This document shows, piece by piece, positions 35,201 through 45,432 of a stretch of DNA of 64,000 nt (positions within the stretch are counted from its first letter, which is position 1; each line of letters begins with the position of its first letter). The notes under the pieces are model-generated. The model did not search any database and was not told where the DNA came from. It was given only the letters and a program-made list of their open reading frames with translations. The position numbers and the translations under genes are program-made. The stretch is from Abelmoschus esculentus (taxonomy: Eukaryota; Streptophyta; Magnoliopsida; Malvales; Malvaceae). The stretch covers positions 20,165,001 to 20,229,000 of the forward strand of contig JAUCBN010000001.1 of the NCBI GenBank assembly GCA_035048815.1, written 5' to 3'.

Positions 35201-35552
35201 GACTCTACGTCCATTGCCAACAAAATTAATAACGCTCCTCCTCGAGATCTTTCCACAGTGCAGCACTTGGTAACTCGCATTTGCGCCACTCTGGGTACTA
35301 TGCCTAATTACAAGATTTGTTGTGCCTAGAGATGCAAACATTGTAGCCCATACCTTGGCTAATAGGGCTTTGCGTTCTTTTACTTCTTGTTCTTTTGATT
35401 GTTTCTTTCCCGATTTTATTCGGGTCTCTGTAAACTCGGAGAGGTTCTCCTCTTCTTCTCAATAATACCTTGGGTACTCTTTTCCCCATAGGGCCTTCTC
35501 ACCTCTCGGGTGGTCGGCTATAGGTTTTTTTAATGAGGCCCTTTCCTTCAAA
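35201..35552 (+). other. LINE-2 3' end: RNase H remainder and 3' UTR
   Basis: The frame can be followed as VPRDANIVAHTLANRAL near 35325-35370 and ends about 35463. The 3' UTR ends with a T run, AATGAGGCCCTTTCC and a short A run that merges with the A-rich start of the target duplication. Confidence 0.75.
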
Positions 35553-35570
35553 AAAACTATAGATATGACT

Positions 35571-36135
35571 TGGATTTGATTTTGTAAACACATCATTGAG
35601 ATTATATAAAATTACTTGTGAGATTTTTCTCTCGTTTAGTTCTTCTTAGAACTTTATCGACTTATCAAGTACTTTTGTACTTGTAGCATCAACCCTTTTC
35701 TATCCATCTTGATACTTCGTGTTCTTTTAGTTTAATATACTAAAAGGGTCAGAGTTTGTTTATCACCATCCCTTAAAGATCGATATAAGTTTTAGGATTA
35801 GGTTTTCTACAACCTAGTTTCTTCCGTGAGTATCTTTAAGATACTATTTCCATTTCGCCATTCCTTACATTTCCTCTCACTCCATTCATCATTCTCAATA
35901 CTTTGTCATCCCCACAAAATGTCCTAAACATCCATTCATCCTTATCAACACCACACATCCTTTCGTTTCCATATTAGTCCCTAAACTATTCCTTTCATTC
36001 ATTTCACCTATTCCTTTCATTCCTTATCCTTAATTCTTCATTTTGCAGCCACTTCTTGCGAGAGACTTCCTTCCTTCCTAGGTCCAACAATCAAAGTGTA
36101 CAGTTCAGCATCACCAGCAAGATCGACACATATCA
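35571..36135 (+). repeat. LTR F2, right part
   Basis: It continues F2 after LINE-2. It aligns with the second half of F3 (about 59400-59979), sharing TTAGAACTTTATCGACTTAT-like sequence and the -ATCA end (36132-36135). F2 without LINE-2 is about 1.56 kb, like F3 (1.57 kb). Satellite follows directly. Confidence 0.78.
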
Positions 36136-36834
36136 TACGTTCAAAGGGAGGTATCGTTCACCATGACATGCACTTGAAGAGGGGTCATTCATCGCGACAT
36201 ACGCTCAAAGAGAGGAGTCGTCCATCACGGTATACGCTCAAAGAGAGTGAGTATTAACCATGACATCAACTCAAAAAGAGGAGTCATTCACCGTACGCTC
36301 AAAGAGAGGGGTCATTCATCACGATATACGCTCTAAGAAAGGGACCATTCATTATGACATGCACTCTAAGAGAGGGGTCGTTGATCACGGTATACGCTCA
36401 AAGAGAGGACCGTTCATTATGACATGCACATGAAGAGAGCGTTCATTCATTGCAACATACGCTCAATGAGAGGGGTCATCCATCAAGGTATACGCTCTAA
36501 GAAAGTTCCTTCTTTATGACTGGCATTCGATGAGAGGGGTTATTCATCGCGGCATACGCTCAAAGACAGGGGTCGTTGATCACGGTATACGCTCAAAGAG
36601 AGGATTGTTCATTATGATATGCACACGAAGAGAGCGTTCATTCATCGCGACATACGCTCAATGAGAGGGGTCATCCATCAAGTTATACACTCTAAGAAAG
36701 TGAACCTTCATTATGACTTGCATTCGAAGAGAGAAGTTATTCATCGCGATATACGCTCAAAGAGAGGGGTCATCGATCATGGTATACGCTCAAAGAGAGG
36801 GGTCATCGATCACGGTGTACGCTCAAAGAGAGGG
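36136..36834 (+). repeat. Satellite block 4
   Basis: About 700 bp of the same monomers, in plus orientation between F2 and element D. Its last five bases, GAGGG (36830-36834), are the left target duplication of D. Confidence 0.95.
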
Positions 36835-37283
36835 TGATACATGTTCCACACGCCATATTCAAGAAAGAGACGGGCTTACCTTCCCACTTGGCCCAATCAC
36901 TCGATCCAAGTCCAAACAACTCCGAGACAAGCTGAATATTGATGTACAAGGATTCTTGAGCAAGGGATTACAAACTAGTATAAAAACCAAATAATTCCAT
37001 GGAGAAAGCTATTATTCTTCATCTTTCAAAGACAATTGGGTCACACAAAGCCAAATTGAGGTCCCAAATGAAGTGCATGAACAGATTGTATTTAAACTTC
37101 CTTAATAGGTCATTCATTGTTTGTGTTATTTTGGCTCAATACTAAATTATGAAGTTTGGGTCAAATATTTTAATTAAGGCCAACTAGAAATTATATTTAT
37201 TTAGGTAATAAGGCCTTTAAAATAAGATAATATCTTCCTCAAACATATCATATCGACCACTCTCCATGCTGCCACAACACTTC
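36835..37283 (+). repeat. Element D 5' LTR, left part
   Basis: It starts TGATACATGTTCCACACG right after satellite. It encodes a pol tail with FPLGPITRSKSKQLRDKLN and ends at the ACTTC (37279-37283) that is the left target duplication of H. Confidence 0.9.
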
Positions 37284-38722
37284 TGTAACAACCCAATTTT
37301 TCCCCTTTTCAAAACCAAAATCCCTAATTTTAGAACCCAAGAAATTGGGGATTTTTCAGTGCTCATTTTTTGGATTTCTGAAAGTTGGGGGCTTAAGTGT
37401 GGAAATTCAAAAATATAAAACTCAGACCCTTGAATGGTATTTTTACCATTTTTCAAATATGGTATTTCTTTCTCCTCTTATCCGTTTCAATTATCTGAGA
37501 ATTTATTTCTCATTTAATTTCTGTTTATTCTTACTCTTTTTATTCCTATCTTCCGTTAATAATCTAAAGAAAACCTGAAACTTTCCTTTCCTTATCTCTC
37601 TCAGATCTTACTTGTGTTCTTGTGATCTTCGTTTCCTTTCGTTTGGTAAGTAATCACCATCTTCGTTCTTCCAGTTTTGTTTATTGTTTTTAATCGTTTG
37701 AGAGTGAGTGTTGAGGGGGTTGTTTCTTGTTTCGAAGGATGGAAGATGTGTGAAGAGTTTAGGTTTGAATAAAGGTTCGAAAGTGTTTAGGAGAGAGGGG
37801 TTTAGATTTGTTTTAATTCGGTTTGTTGTTTGGTTGTTGAAGAGTGTGTTTTAATCGAATCTTGGAATCGAATCAGGGGGTGAGAGAGCGTCTGAAAATC
37901 TGTTAAAATAGCCTGGGAAAAATCTGGAAAACCCAGATTTTCTCAGAAAAATCTATCTCGGCCCGTGATCGACGCGACCCGACTCGACCTACATGACTTC
38001 CGACCCCATAACGTCATCCACTGACGTCACTGTTGATGTCATCCACTAACGTCATTGCTGACCTCATCCACTGATGTCACTGTTGACATCATCTACTAAC
38101 GTTAGCGTTTACATAATGACGTCACTACTAACGTCAACGTTGACCAATGTTGACGTCAGTAGTTGACTTTTTTGACCCGATCCCACTTTATGTTTTTCAA
38201 CGTCTTGAGTCTGATGGCGTTGTCCTTTTTTCAAAATTCAAACCGAAGTTTCGTGTGATGGAGTTAGAGTGGTTCTGGGGAACCTACTCTTCTGATGGTT
38301 TTCGGTGTTGGGTACATTCATGCATACAATGTATCATATGCCCTGTTCTGTTATCTGAGTCTGTTTATCTGCACACTAGAGACACACTAGGCTCCCTAGC
38401 TTACACCCTCTTAGTTTCCTGTTTCAGATCACAGATTTAGACTCCGTACGGTACTTGGAGGATCCTGTTTTCAATATTCAGATTTTTAATGTGATTTCAG
38501 GAGCAACATTTAATTCCGGACATTTTCATTATTATTTTGTCATAAACTTTGGACTTTGATTTTTATTTGATAATTTGTGGGTTGAACTCAGTTTGTTTAA
38601 ATGTTCAGTTTTTTAAATTATTAATATGTTTAATTGTATAAAAACCCTAACTTACAAAACAAGTTTTCATATCGTAAACCCTAACTTGTAATGTAAGAAA
38701 TTAGGTTAATTTTAGGGGTACA
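37284..38722 (+). repeat. Element H 5' LTR (1.44 kb, with an internal gap relative to the 3' LTR)
   Basis: It matches 48173-50156 at both ends. About 0.6 kb present in the 3' LTR (roughly 49060-49655) is absent here, between AAGTTTCG and TGTGATGGAG near 38257. Deletion here or insertion there cannot be decided from two copies. Confidence 0.87.
37985..38170 (+). promoter_or_regulatory. TGACGTCA-type motif cluster in the H LTR
   Basis: TGACGTCA, AACGTCA, TGATGTCA and close variants recur about every 15-25 bp, partly as an irregular tandem repeat (GTCATCCACTGACGTCACTG and relatives). A shorter version is at about 48880-48970 in the 3' LTR. TGACG/TGACGTCA is the core bound by plant TGA/bZIP factors; use here as an enhancer is inference. 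Confidence 0.5.
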
Positions 38723-38728
38723 TTTAAT

Positions 38729-38740
38729 TGTATCAGAGTC
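38729..38740 (+). promoter_or_regulatory. Primer-binding site of element H (degenerate)
   Basis: TGTATCAGAGTC lies six bases after the LTR and is a slightly altered TGGTATCAGAGC tRNA-iMet site. Confidence 0.65.
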
Positions 38741-38929
38741 AGGTTTGACCCTTGGACTATGAGGTCCATGATGATGTTTAATCTATAAAAATAATTTTGT
38801 AAATATGTTTTATAAATCCAGATTCTCGATTTGATTTTATTTTGAAATACTATGAAATATTTTGAATATTACTCCAAGTACCGGTTCTAACGTAGGATTC
38901 TGTCTATATTATTCTTTAGATACTCTACT

Positions 38930-40200
38930 ATGCCACCTCGTAGTAGTACACACTTAGCTACTGGAAGAGGCCGTGGACGAGGTCGATCTGCTTCTTCTTA
39001 TAGTGATGTCCCGCCTCCTGTGGACGCACCACAGGATTAGAGTTTGGCCCAAGATATAGAAGGAGAGGATTTACCTAACATTGGGATCGAGTCTCAACAG
39101 ATTGAGGTTGATCAGCCGATCCAGAGTGAGGGACTTTATGTTTCTGGGGACATCGAGACTGTTGGTTTGGATTCTGTGACCATGTAGAGAGAGTTGCTCA
39201 GATATTTACTGCAGAATGAGGGTGTTAAGAAACCCATATCTACAAAGTTTCTAGATGTCAGTATGACGATATTTGATGGTAAGACTGGTATTGACCCAAC
39301 CGATGGAGAGTATTGGCTAAAGAAACTTCAGCGTCTGTTCGTCGAGATGGAATACTCCTCTGACAGAAAATTGAGGGCTACTGTATCTTTGCTTCAAGGT
39401 GAGACCCTGAACTGGTGGGAGGCGAAGGGGAGAGTCACTGCTTAGGAGAAGATTTCTTGGGAGTTTTTCAGACATGCTTTCATGGATAGATATGTGGAGC
39501 CTGAGTACTTGGCTAAGTGCCGAGAGGATTATTTGAATCAACAACAGAACGACATGTCTATGAACGACTATGAGATTGAGTTTCTCCGCCTGCTCTAGTA
39601 TGCTACTAGTATTGTTTCCACTAAGAAACAAAAGTGTGATCATTTTCTAAAGGGACTCCGGGTACCACTGAAGATTGTTGTTCCGACTCACCACAACATA
39701 AAATATAAGATGATTACTCGGCGTGCCAGGACAGCCGAGCGTAATGAGAGCTTAAGGGTTCAGCTTGAGTCTCGGGTTCAGGAGGTAGACGACAGCCTGC
39801 GGCACCTGCTTTGTACAGTCAGGTTTTTCAATCTCGGAAGAAGGGCCTTGATGAGTTTGAGCCACATAGTTCTGCACGTTCTAGACCAATTGCTTCTATT
39901 ATTCCTACTTCTAGTGGAGCTGGATCCACTAGTACCCGAGCCTTACCTCAGTGTTCGTTCTGTGAGAAGTGGCACTCAGGAGAGTATTGTATGCGGAGTG
40001 CAGCCTGTTTCCGATGTGGTTCTCTTGACTATCGTCTCAGGGACTATTCAGTGGCACCATAGTCTGGTTATACTCTGGGACAATCACAGACATCAGTTCA
40101 GACCCCAGTTGGGGGAAGAGGACAGGGTAGACCTGCAGCATCCGGTACTGTTAGTAGAGACAGACCTAGTCAGTTTAGAGAATTTGCCAGATCAGTAGGA
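38930..40200 (+). pseudogene. Element H gag (broken)
   Basis: ATG at 38930 (MPPRSSTHLATGRGRGRGRS). The capsid region has TGIDPTDGEYWLKKLQRLF and TLNWWEAKGRV near 39290-39430. In-frame TAG stops stand at about 39038, 39185, 39443 and 39596; the last two fall where Gln is usual. After a frameshift near 39800 the zinc region reads CSFCEKWHSGEYC and CFRCGSLDYRLRDYS, in which the expected His and last Cys are both Tyr, so the CCHC knuckle is destroyed. Confidence 0.82.
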
Positions 40201-40878
40201 TCTCATCCAGACAGGAGGACCGAGATGAGCCAGACATCATTGCTGGTACTTTTTCTGTTAATGCTATTTCTTTCTTCGCACTGTTAAATAATGGGTCTAC
40301 ACACTCCTATGTTTCTAGCTTTGTTTCTGGGTATCTAGAAATTCTTATAGAGGATACTAGTAGTTCTGTCTCAGTTTATAGTCATGTAGGTAACCTTGTG
40401 GTGGTTACCAAAGTGTATAAAGATTGTCGTCTTGAGGTTTAAGGGGAAATCTTTCCTACTAATATGATGGAGCTACCGTTGGGAAAGTTAACTTGATTCT
40501 GGGAATGGATTGGTTGTTAACACACCGAGTTACTCCTGACTGTGAACGAAAAAGGGAAACTCTAAGGACATCTGATGACCGTGAGGTAACCTTTATCGGT
40601 GAGTGTAAAGGTTATCTGTCTAATCTTATATCAGCTCTGAAAGCTGAGAAAATGATCAGGAAATGATTTGTGGCTTATCTTGCCTACATTCTTGGCCCGA
40701 GACAATCTGATTCTAGGATGGATAAGATTCGGGTTGTGTGTGAATTTCTAGATGTTTTTCTAGAAGAGTTACCAGGAGTGCCCCTAAGCGGGAAGAGGTG
40801 GAGTTCAGTATTGAGTTGTATCCGGGGACTACTCTAGTGTTTATGGCACCGTATAGGATGGCTTCGAAGGAGCTTAAG
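40201..40878 (+). pseudogene. Element H protease and start of RT, cut by element C
   Basis: The protease is recognisable as LLNNGSTHSYVSS near 40282-40320. Tekay proteases normally have Asp at the first of the two Asn (40287-40289), so the active site is lost. LILGMDWLLTHR follows near 40494. The RT N-terminus begins around 40800 (YPGTTLVFMAPYRMASKELK) and stops at the C insertion. Confidence 0.78.
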
Positions 40879-41443
40879 TGATATTGGGGATTCGTTGCTT
40901 CAAAAGCAACGATCCTTGTTTGAAACGGATCTAGGATAATAGCAAGCAAGTCTCTGCAATAAACACAACATTATGGATGTTAGAATGATGTTAAAACAAT
41001 AAGAAAACAAAGAAAAACAAACTGAAACAAAGAAGAAAAGGGATGAAGGAATTCTGACAGTTTCTGGAGGTTAATGAAGATGAAATGCTTCGAAGGCTTT
41101 CATGGAAGCATTAAAACGTCCAAAATGGCAGAATTGGATGTTTAAGTTGCTGGGAAATAACAACGACGTTGAACTCGAATGAACCCGAATAATATACTGA
41201 GCGGACCTGAATCGAATACGTTCTTCATCAACGGACTTGGATCCTCTAGATAGCGATCTAGGAACCCAAAGTATCAAGGATTTGACACACTCAAACAAAG
41301 TCTGAATTTGTTAAGAAAAGTTCAATGAAGAACTGAAATTGAGCGAAAATCTCACAAGTGATTTTATTCAATAAATATCTACCTTGTCTTTACAAAATTA
41401 AGTAAATATATAGGAATAAAGGAGAAGTTGGCCAAATTTGAAT
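40879..41443 (-). repeat. Element C 3' LTR, R/U5 part only
   Basis: It begins TGATATTGGGGATTCGTTGC in plus orientation and follows the A-family LTR to GGCCAAATTTGAA, about 30 bp upstream of the TATA-like box on the element strand. It then joins satellite. About 880 bp of U3 is missing. Confidence 0.88.
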
Positions 41444-43200
41444 AACCCTACTCTTCATGTGCATGTCATAGTTAACGATCCCTCTCTTTGAGCTTATACT
41501 GTGATGGACGATCCCTCCATTTTAGCGTATGTCACGGTGAATTACCCACCCTTCTCTTTGAGCGTATGCCGTGATGAACGACTTCTCTCTTTAAGCATAT
41601 GTCACGATGAAGGACCCCACTCTTTGAGCTTATGTTGCGATGAATGACCCTACTCTTCGTGTGCATGTCACAGTGCACGGTCCCTCTCTTTGATCTTATA
41701 CCGCGATGGAAGACCTCTCCCTTTTAGCGTATGTCATGGTGAATTACCCCTCTCTTCGAGCGTATGCCTTGATGGACGACCTCTCTCTTTGAGCATATGT
41801 CACGATGAACGACCCCACTATTCGAGTGCATATCATGGTGAATGGTCCCTCTCCTTGAGCGTATACTATGATCGATGACCCCTCTCTTTGAGCTTATGTT
41901 GCTATGAATGACCCTACTCTTCGTATGTATGTCATAGTAAACGGTCCCTCTCTTTGAGCATATACCATGATGGACGACCCCACTCTTTGAGCGTATGCTA
42001 CGGAGAATGACCCCGCTCTTCGAGCATATTTCATAATGAATGATCCCTCTCCTTGAGAATATGTCATGATGGACGACCACTCTCTTTGAGCATATATCGC
42101 GATAAATGACCTCTCTCTTCGAGTGCATGTCATGGTGTATGGTCCCTCTCTTTGAGTGTATACCGTGATGGACGAACCCTCTCTTTGAGCATTTGTCGAA
42201 ATGAATGACTCCTCTCTTCAAGTGCATGTCATAATGAATAGTCCCTTACTTAGAGCATGTACTGTGATGGATCGCCCCCTCTCTTTGAGCGTATGCCATG
42301 ATAAATGACTCCTCTCTTTGAGTGCATGTCATAATGAACAGTCCCTCTCTTTGAGCGTATGTCGTGATAAATAATCCCTCTCTTCGAGTGAGATGTCATA
42401 GTGAGTGGTCACTTTCCTAGTGCGTATACCCTGATAGACAACCCTCTCTTTGAGCGTATGCTGCGATGAATGACTCCTCTCTTCCAGTGTATGTCATAAT
42501 AAACGATTCTTCCCTTTAAGCGTATACCGTGATGGACGACCCTACTCTTTGTGCATATATCGCGATGAATTACCCCTCTCTTCGAATTCAAGTCATAATG
42601 AACGATTCCTCTCTTTGAGCGTATACCGTGATGGACGACACTCTTTTTGAGCGTATGTCACGATGGATGACCCGTCTCTTCGAGTGCATGTCGTAATAAA
42701 CGGTCCCTCTCTGTGAGCGTATACCGTGATTGATGACCCCTCTCTTTGAGCTTATGTTGCAATAAATGACCTTACTCTTCGTGTGCATGTCATAGTGAAA
42801 GGTCCCTCTCTTTGAGCTTATATCGTGATGGACGACCCCTCCCTTTTAGCTTATGTCACTGTGAATTACCCCTCTTCGAGAGTATGTCATAATGAACGAC
42901 CCATCTCTTTGAGCGTTTGTCACGATGAATGACTCCTTTCTTTGAGCGTATGTCATAAGGAACGGTCCTTCTCTCTGTGCGCATACCATGACCGATGACC
43001 ACTCTCTTTGAGCATATGTTGCGATGAATGACCCTTCTCTTAAAGTGCATGTCATGGTGAACGATCCCTCTCTTTGAGCGTATACCCTGATGCACAATCC
43101 CTCTCTTTGAGCGTATGTTATGATGAATAACCCCTCTCTTCAAGTTCATGTCATAATATACGGTACCTCTCTTTAAGCGTATACCGTGATGGATAACCCC
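41444..43200 (-). repeat. Satellite block 5, inside element C
   Basis: 1.76 kb of the same 33-bp monomers in reverse orientation, with all three monomer types present. It joins LTR sequence at about 41443 and the element leader at exactly 43200/43201 (GGATAACCCC then GTAGATCAC). Confidence 0.94.
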
Positions 43201-43969
43201 GTAGATCACTCCAAAAGAGTAATGCACTCAGCAAAGTAACACTCAGCGCTCGTGTTTCACTCGGGAATACTTGAATGGCTCTTTTGATTCCCCTTCTGTG
43301 GTCACACTCTCAAATGCCTTTTCCACTCGTTCTCTTGCAAACAGCTCTTTAAGGAACTAATATGATCCTTCAAACTTGTTATCTGTGTCAAACTCCAAGA
43401 TATATGTAACGGTGGTTCAAACAAGAGTTAAAAGTGAATTAGGGTCTGTTTAGATGACACAAAGGCTGAAAAATAAAGAAAACAAACAAAAAGCAAGGTT
43501 GGATAGTAAAACAAAAGAAAAACAATGCTAGAAAGTAAAAAAGAAAGAAAAACAAGGCTGAAAAAAAAACAAAAGGAAGACAAGAATAAGGCTGGAATTA
43601 ATGAAGAACAAAGTGAATTAAGGCTGGAAATGAAGTACTTACTGCATTAGAAATGCTTACCACAATCCTATCACCGAACAAACAAGAACACGTCGCTTTA
43701 AGTGATTTAGATGCATTCCATGGTAAACGTAAGCATCCTTCATAATTTTTGCTGTCAAACAGTACATATATAAATATGAAAATACACTAAACATTCAAAT
43801 GTGATTTTTTTTTCAAATTTTTCGAATTTCTTTTGCTCACTTTGACTTTTCTGGTCAAACTTTGACTTTGACTTTCTTTTTTTTTTCAGAATTTCGATTT
43901 TTTTTTCTTTTTTTTTTCTTTTGTTGTTTTTGATATATGTAGTGCAGAAAGTGCTAATATCCAACCAAA
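43201..43969 (-). other. Element C 5' leader (incomplete)
   Basis: It matches A's leader in reverse, from the primer site to about 70 bp short of the gag start, where satellite takes over. Non-coding. Confidence 0.85.
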
Positions 43970-43981
43970 GCTCTGATACCA
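43970..43981 (-). promoter_or_regulatory. Primer-binding site of element C
   Basis: The minus strand reads TGGTATCAGAGC, two bases from the LTR end at 43984. Confidence 0.92.
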
Positions 43982-43983
43982 TA

Positions 43984-45427
43984 TGATATTGGGGATTTGT
44001 TGCTTCAAAAGCAACGATCCTTGTTTGAAACAGATCTAAGATAATAGCAAGCAAGTCTCTGCAATAAACACAACATTATGGATTTTAGAATGATTTTAAA
44101 ACAATAAGAAAATAAAGAAAAAAACTGAAACAAAGAAGAAAAGGGATGAAAGAATTCTGGCAGTTTCTGGAGGTTAATGAAGATGAAATGCTCCGAAGGC
44201 TTTCATGGAAGCATTAAAACGTCCAAAATGGCAGAATTGGATGTTTAAGTTGCTGGGAAAAAACAACGACGTTGAACTCGAAAGAACCCGAACAATATAC
44301 TGAGCGGACCCGAACCGAATACGTTCTTCGTCAACGGACTTGGAACGTCTAGATAGCCGTCTAGGAACCCGAAGTATCAAGGATTTGACACACTCAAACA
44401 AAGTCTGAATTTGTCAAGAAAAGTTCAATGAAGAACTGAAATTGGGAGAAAATCTCACAAGTGATTTTATTCATAAAATGCCTACCCTTGTCTTTATAAA
44501 ATTAAGTAAATATATAGGAATAAAGGAGAAGTTGGCAAAATTTGAATTTGTGGCCTTAATTCAAACGAAAATTAAAATTTAAATGCTCAAATAACTTCTC
44601 CTGGGCTCCTAATATCCTTAGCCACATGTTTTGGCACTTAAAACACATTAAACATGTGTTTAATGTTTGAATTTGAATAAGAAACCACTCATTCTTATCC
44701 AATGTTGTTGATTGGTCTTCAAAGCAAGGGCCTTGTTTGGATTGCTTGCTTTTGGACGCCCAAACTTGTGGAAAAGGGTGCTATGTGGGCCCTACATGCA
44801 TGGCACATGTGTAGGACACCTGCTCTTCGTGTACGATAGGTTTCAGCTACTGTAGGTCACTTCAACTTGAGTTGAGTTGAGCTGGAAATGGAGATGAGCT
44901 GAAACGAACTAGCTAAGAGTGTTAGGAGCTAAATAGAGCTGGGAGCTAAGCCTCTGAGCTGCCCCGAGCTAAGGTGAGCTGCGTGCACACCATTGAGCTT
45001 CTTCTTAGCTAAATATAATCCACTTGAGCTGGTATTGAACTGCATACGCTCTCCTGAGCTGGACATGAGCTGGGTATGCCCACTTGAGCTAAGGTTCTCC
45101 TAAGTACCTATATTAGAACAAGGCAAACACATCTAAAAAGCCTTATAGTCTTATTTTAACCACACAAACACACTTAAAACCAAATGCAAACATAATTAAC
45201 ATAAGTAAACACACATACTAATATATACCTAAATATGTCACATATCAGCATGCAACACATTATAAACAACATATTCTAAGGCATGAACATTCTCAAATGA
45301 ATCTGAAATGTTAGCACAAGTAAGGAAAAGAGCTTCCCTGTATTTCTTTGCCTTAGAACGTGTGATAGGTCCTGATGGTAAGACCTCCGGATCAACCTGT
45401 TGAACTTGACATGATGTGCTCACATCA
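43984..45427 (-). repeat. Element C 5' LTR (full, 1444 bp)
   Basis: TGATATTGGGG...GTGCTCACATCA in plus orientation. On the minus strand it encodes the tail TSCQVQQVDPEVLPSGP followed by ITRSKAKKYREALF, ending near 45238, then the AGCTC cluster. It is close to the element A LTRs. Confidence 0.92.
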
Positions 45428-45432
45428 TTAAG

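Larger units (their letters stand above)
27388..35552 (+). mobile_element. LINE-2: near full-length L1-like non-LTR retrotransposon (8.2 kb)
   Basis: An 18-bp target duplication with one mismatch flanks it (27370-27387 and 35553-35570, AAAACTATAGATAGGACT). Order: long pyrimidine-rich 5' region, ORF1, ORF2 with endonuclease, RT and RNase H, 3' UTR ending TTTTTTTAATGAGGCCC... and a short A run. The 5' region is present, so it is close to full length. It inserted into LTR F2. ORF1 and ORF2 carry premature stops and ORF2 two frameshifts, so it is inactive. Confidence 0.93.
40879..45427 (-). mobile_element. Element C: A-family LTR element whose coding region is replaced by satellite
   Basis: Minus-strand element in H's RT, with perfect target duplication TTAAG (40874-40878 and 45428-45432). 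From right to left: full 5' LTR (43984-45427), primer site (43970-43981), leader (43201-43969), satellite (41444-43200) and an incomplete 3' LTR (40879-41443). Gag, pol and the U3 half of the 3' LTR are absent. Both outer ends are intact, so an A-family element inserted here as a unit. The satellite is in the same sense as the element, opposite to all other blocks in the window. Confidence 0.92.
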
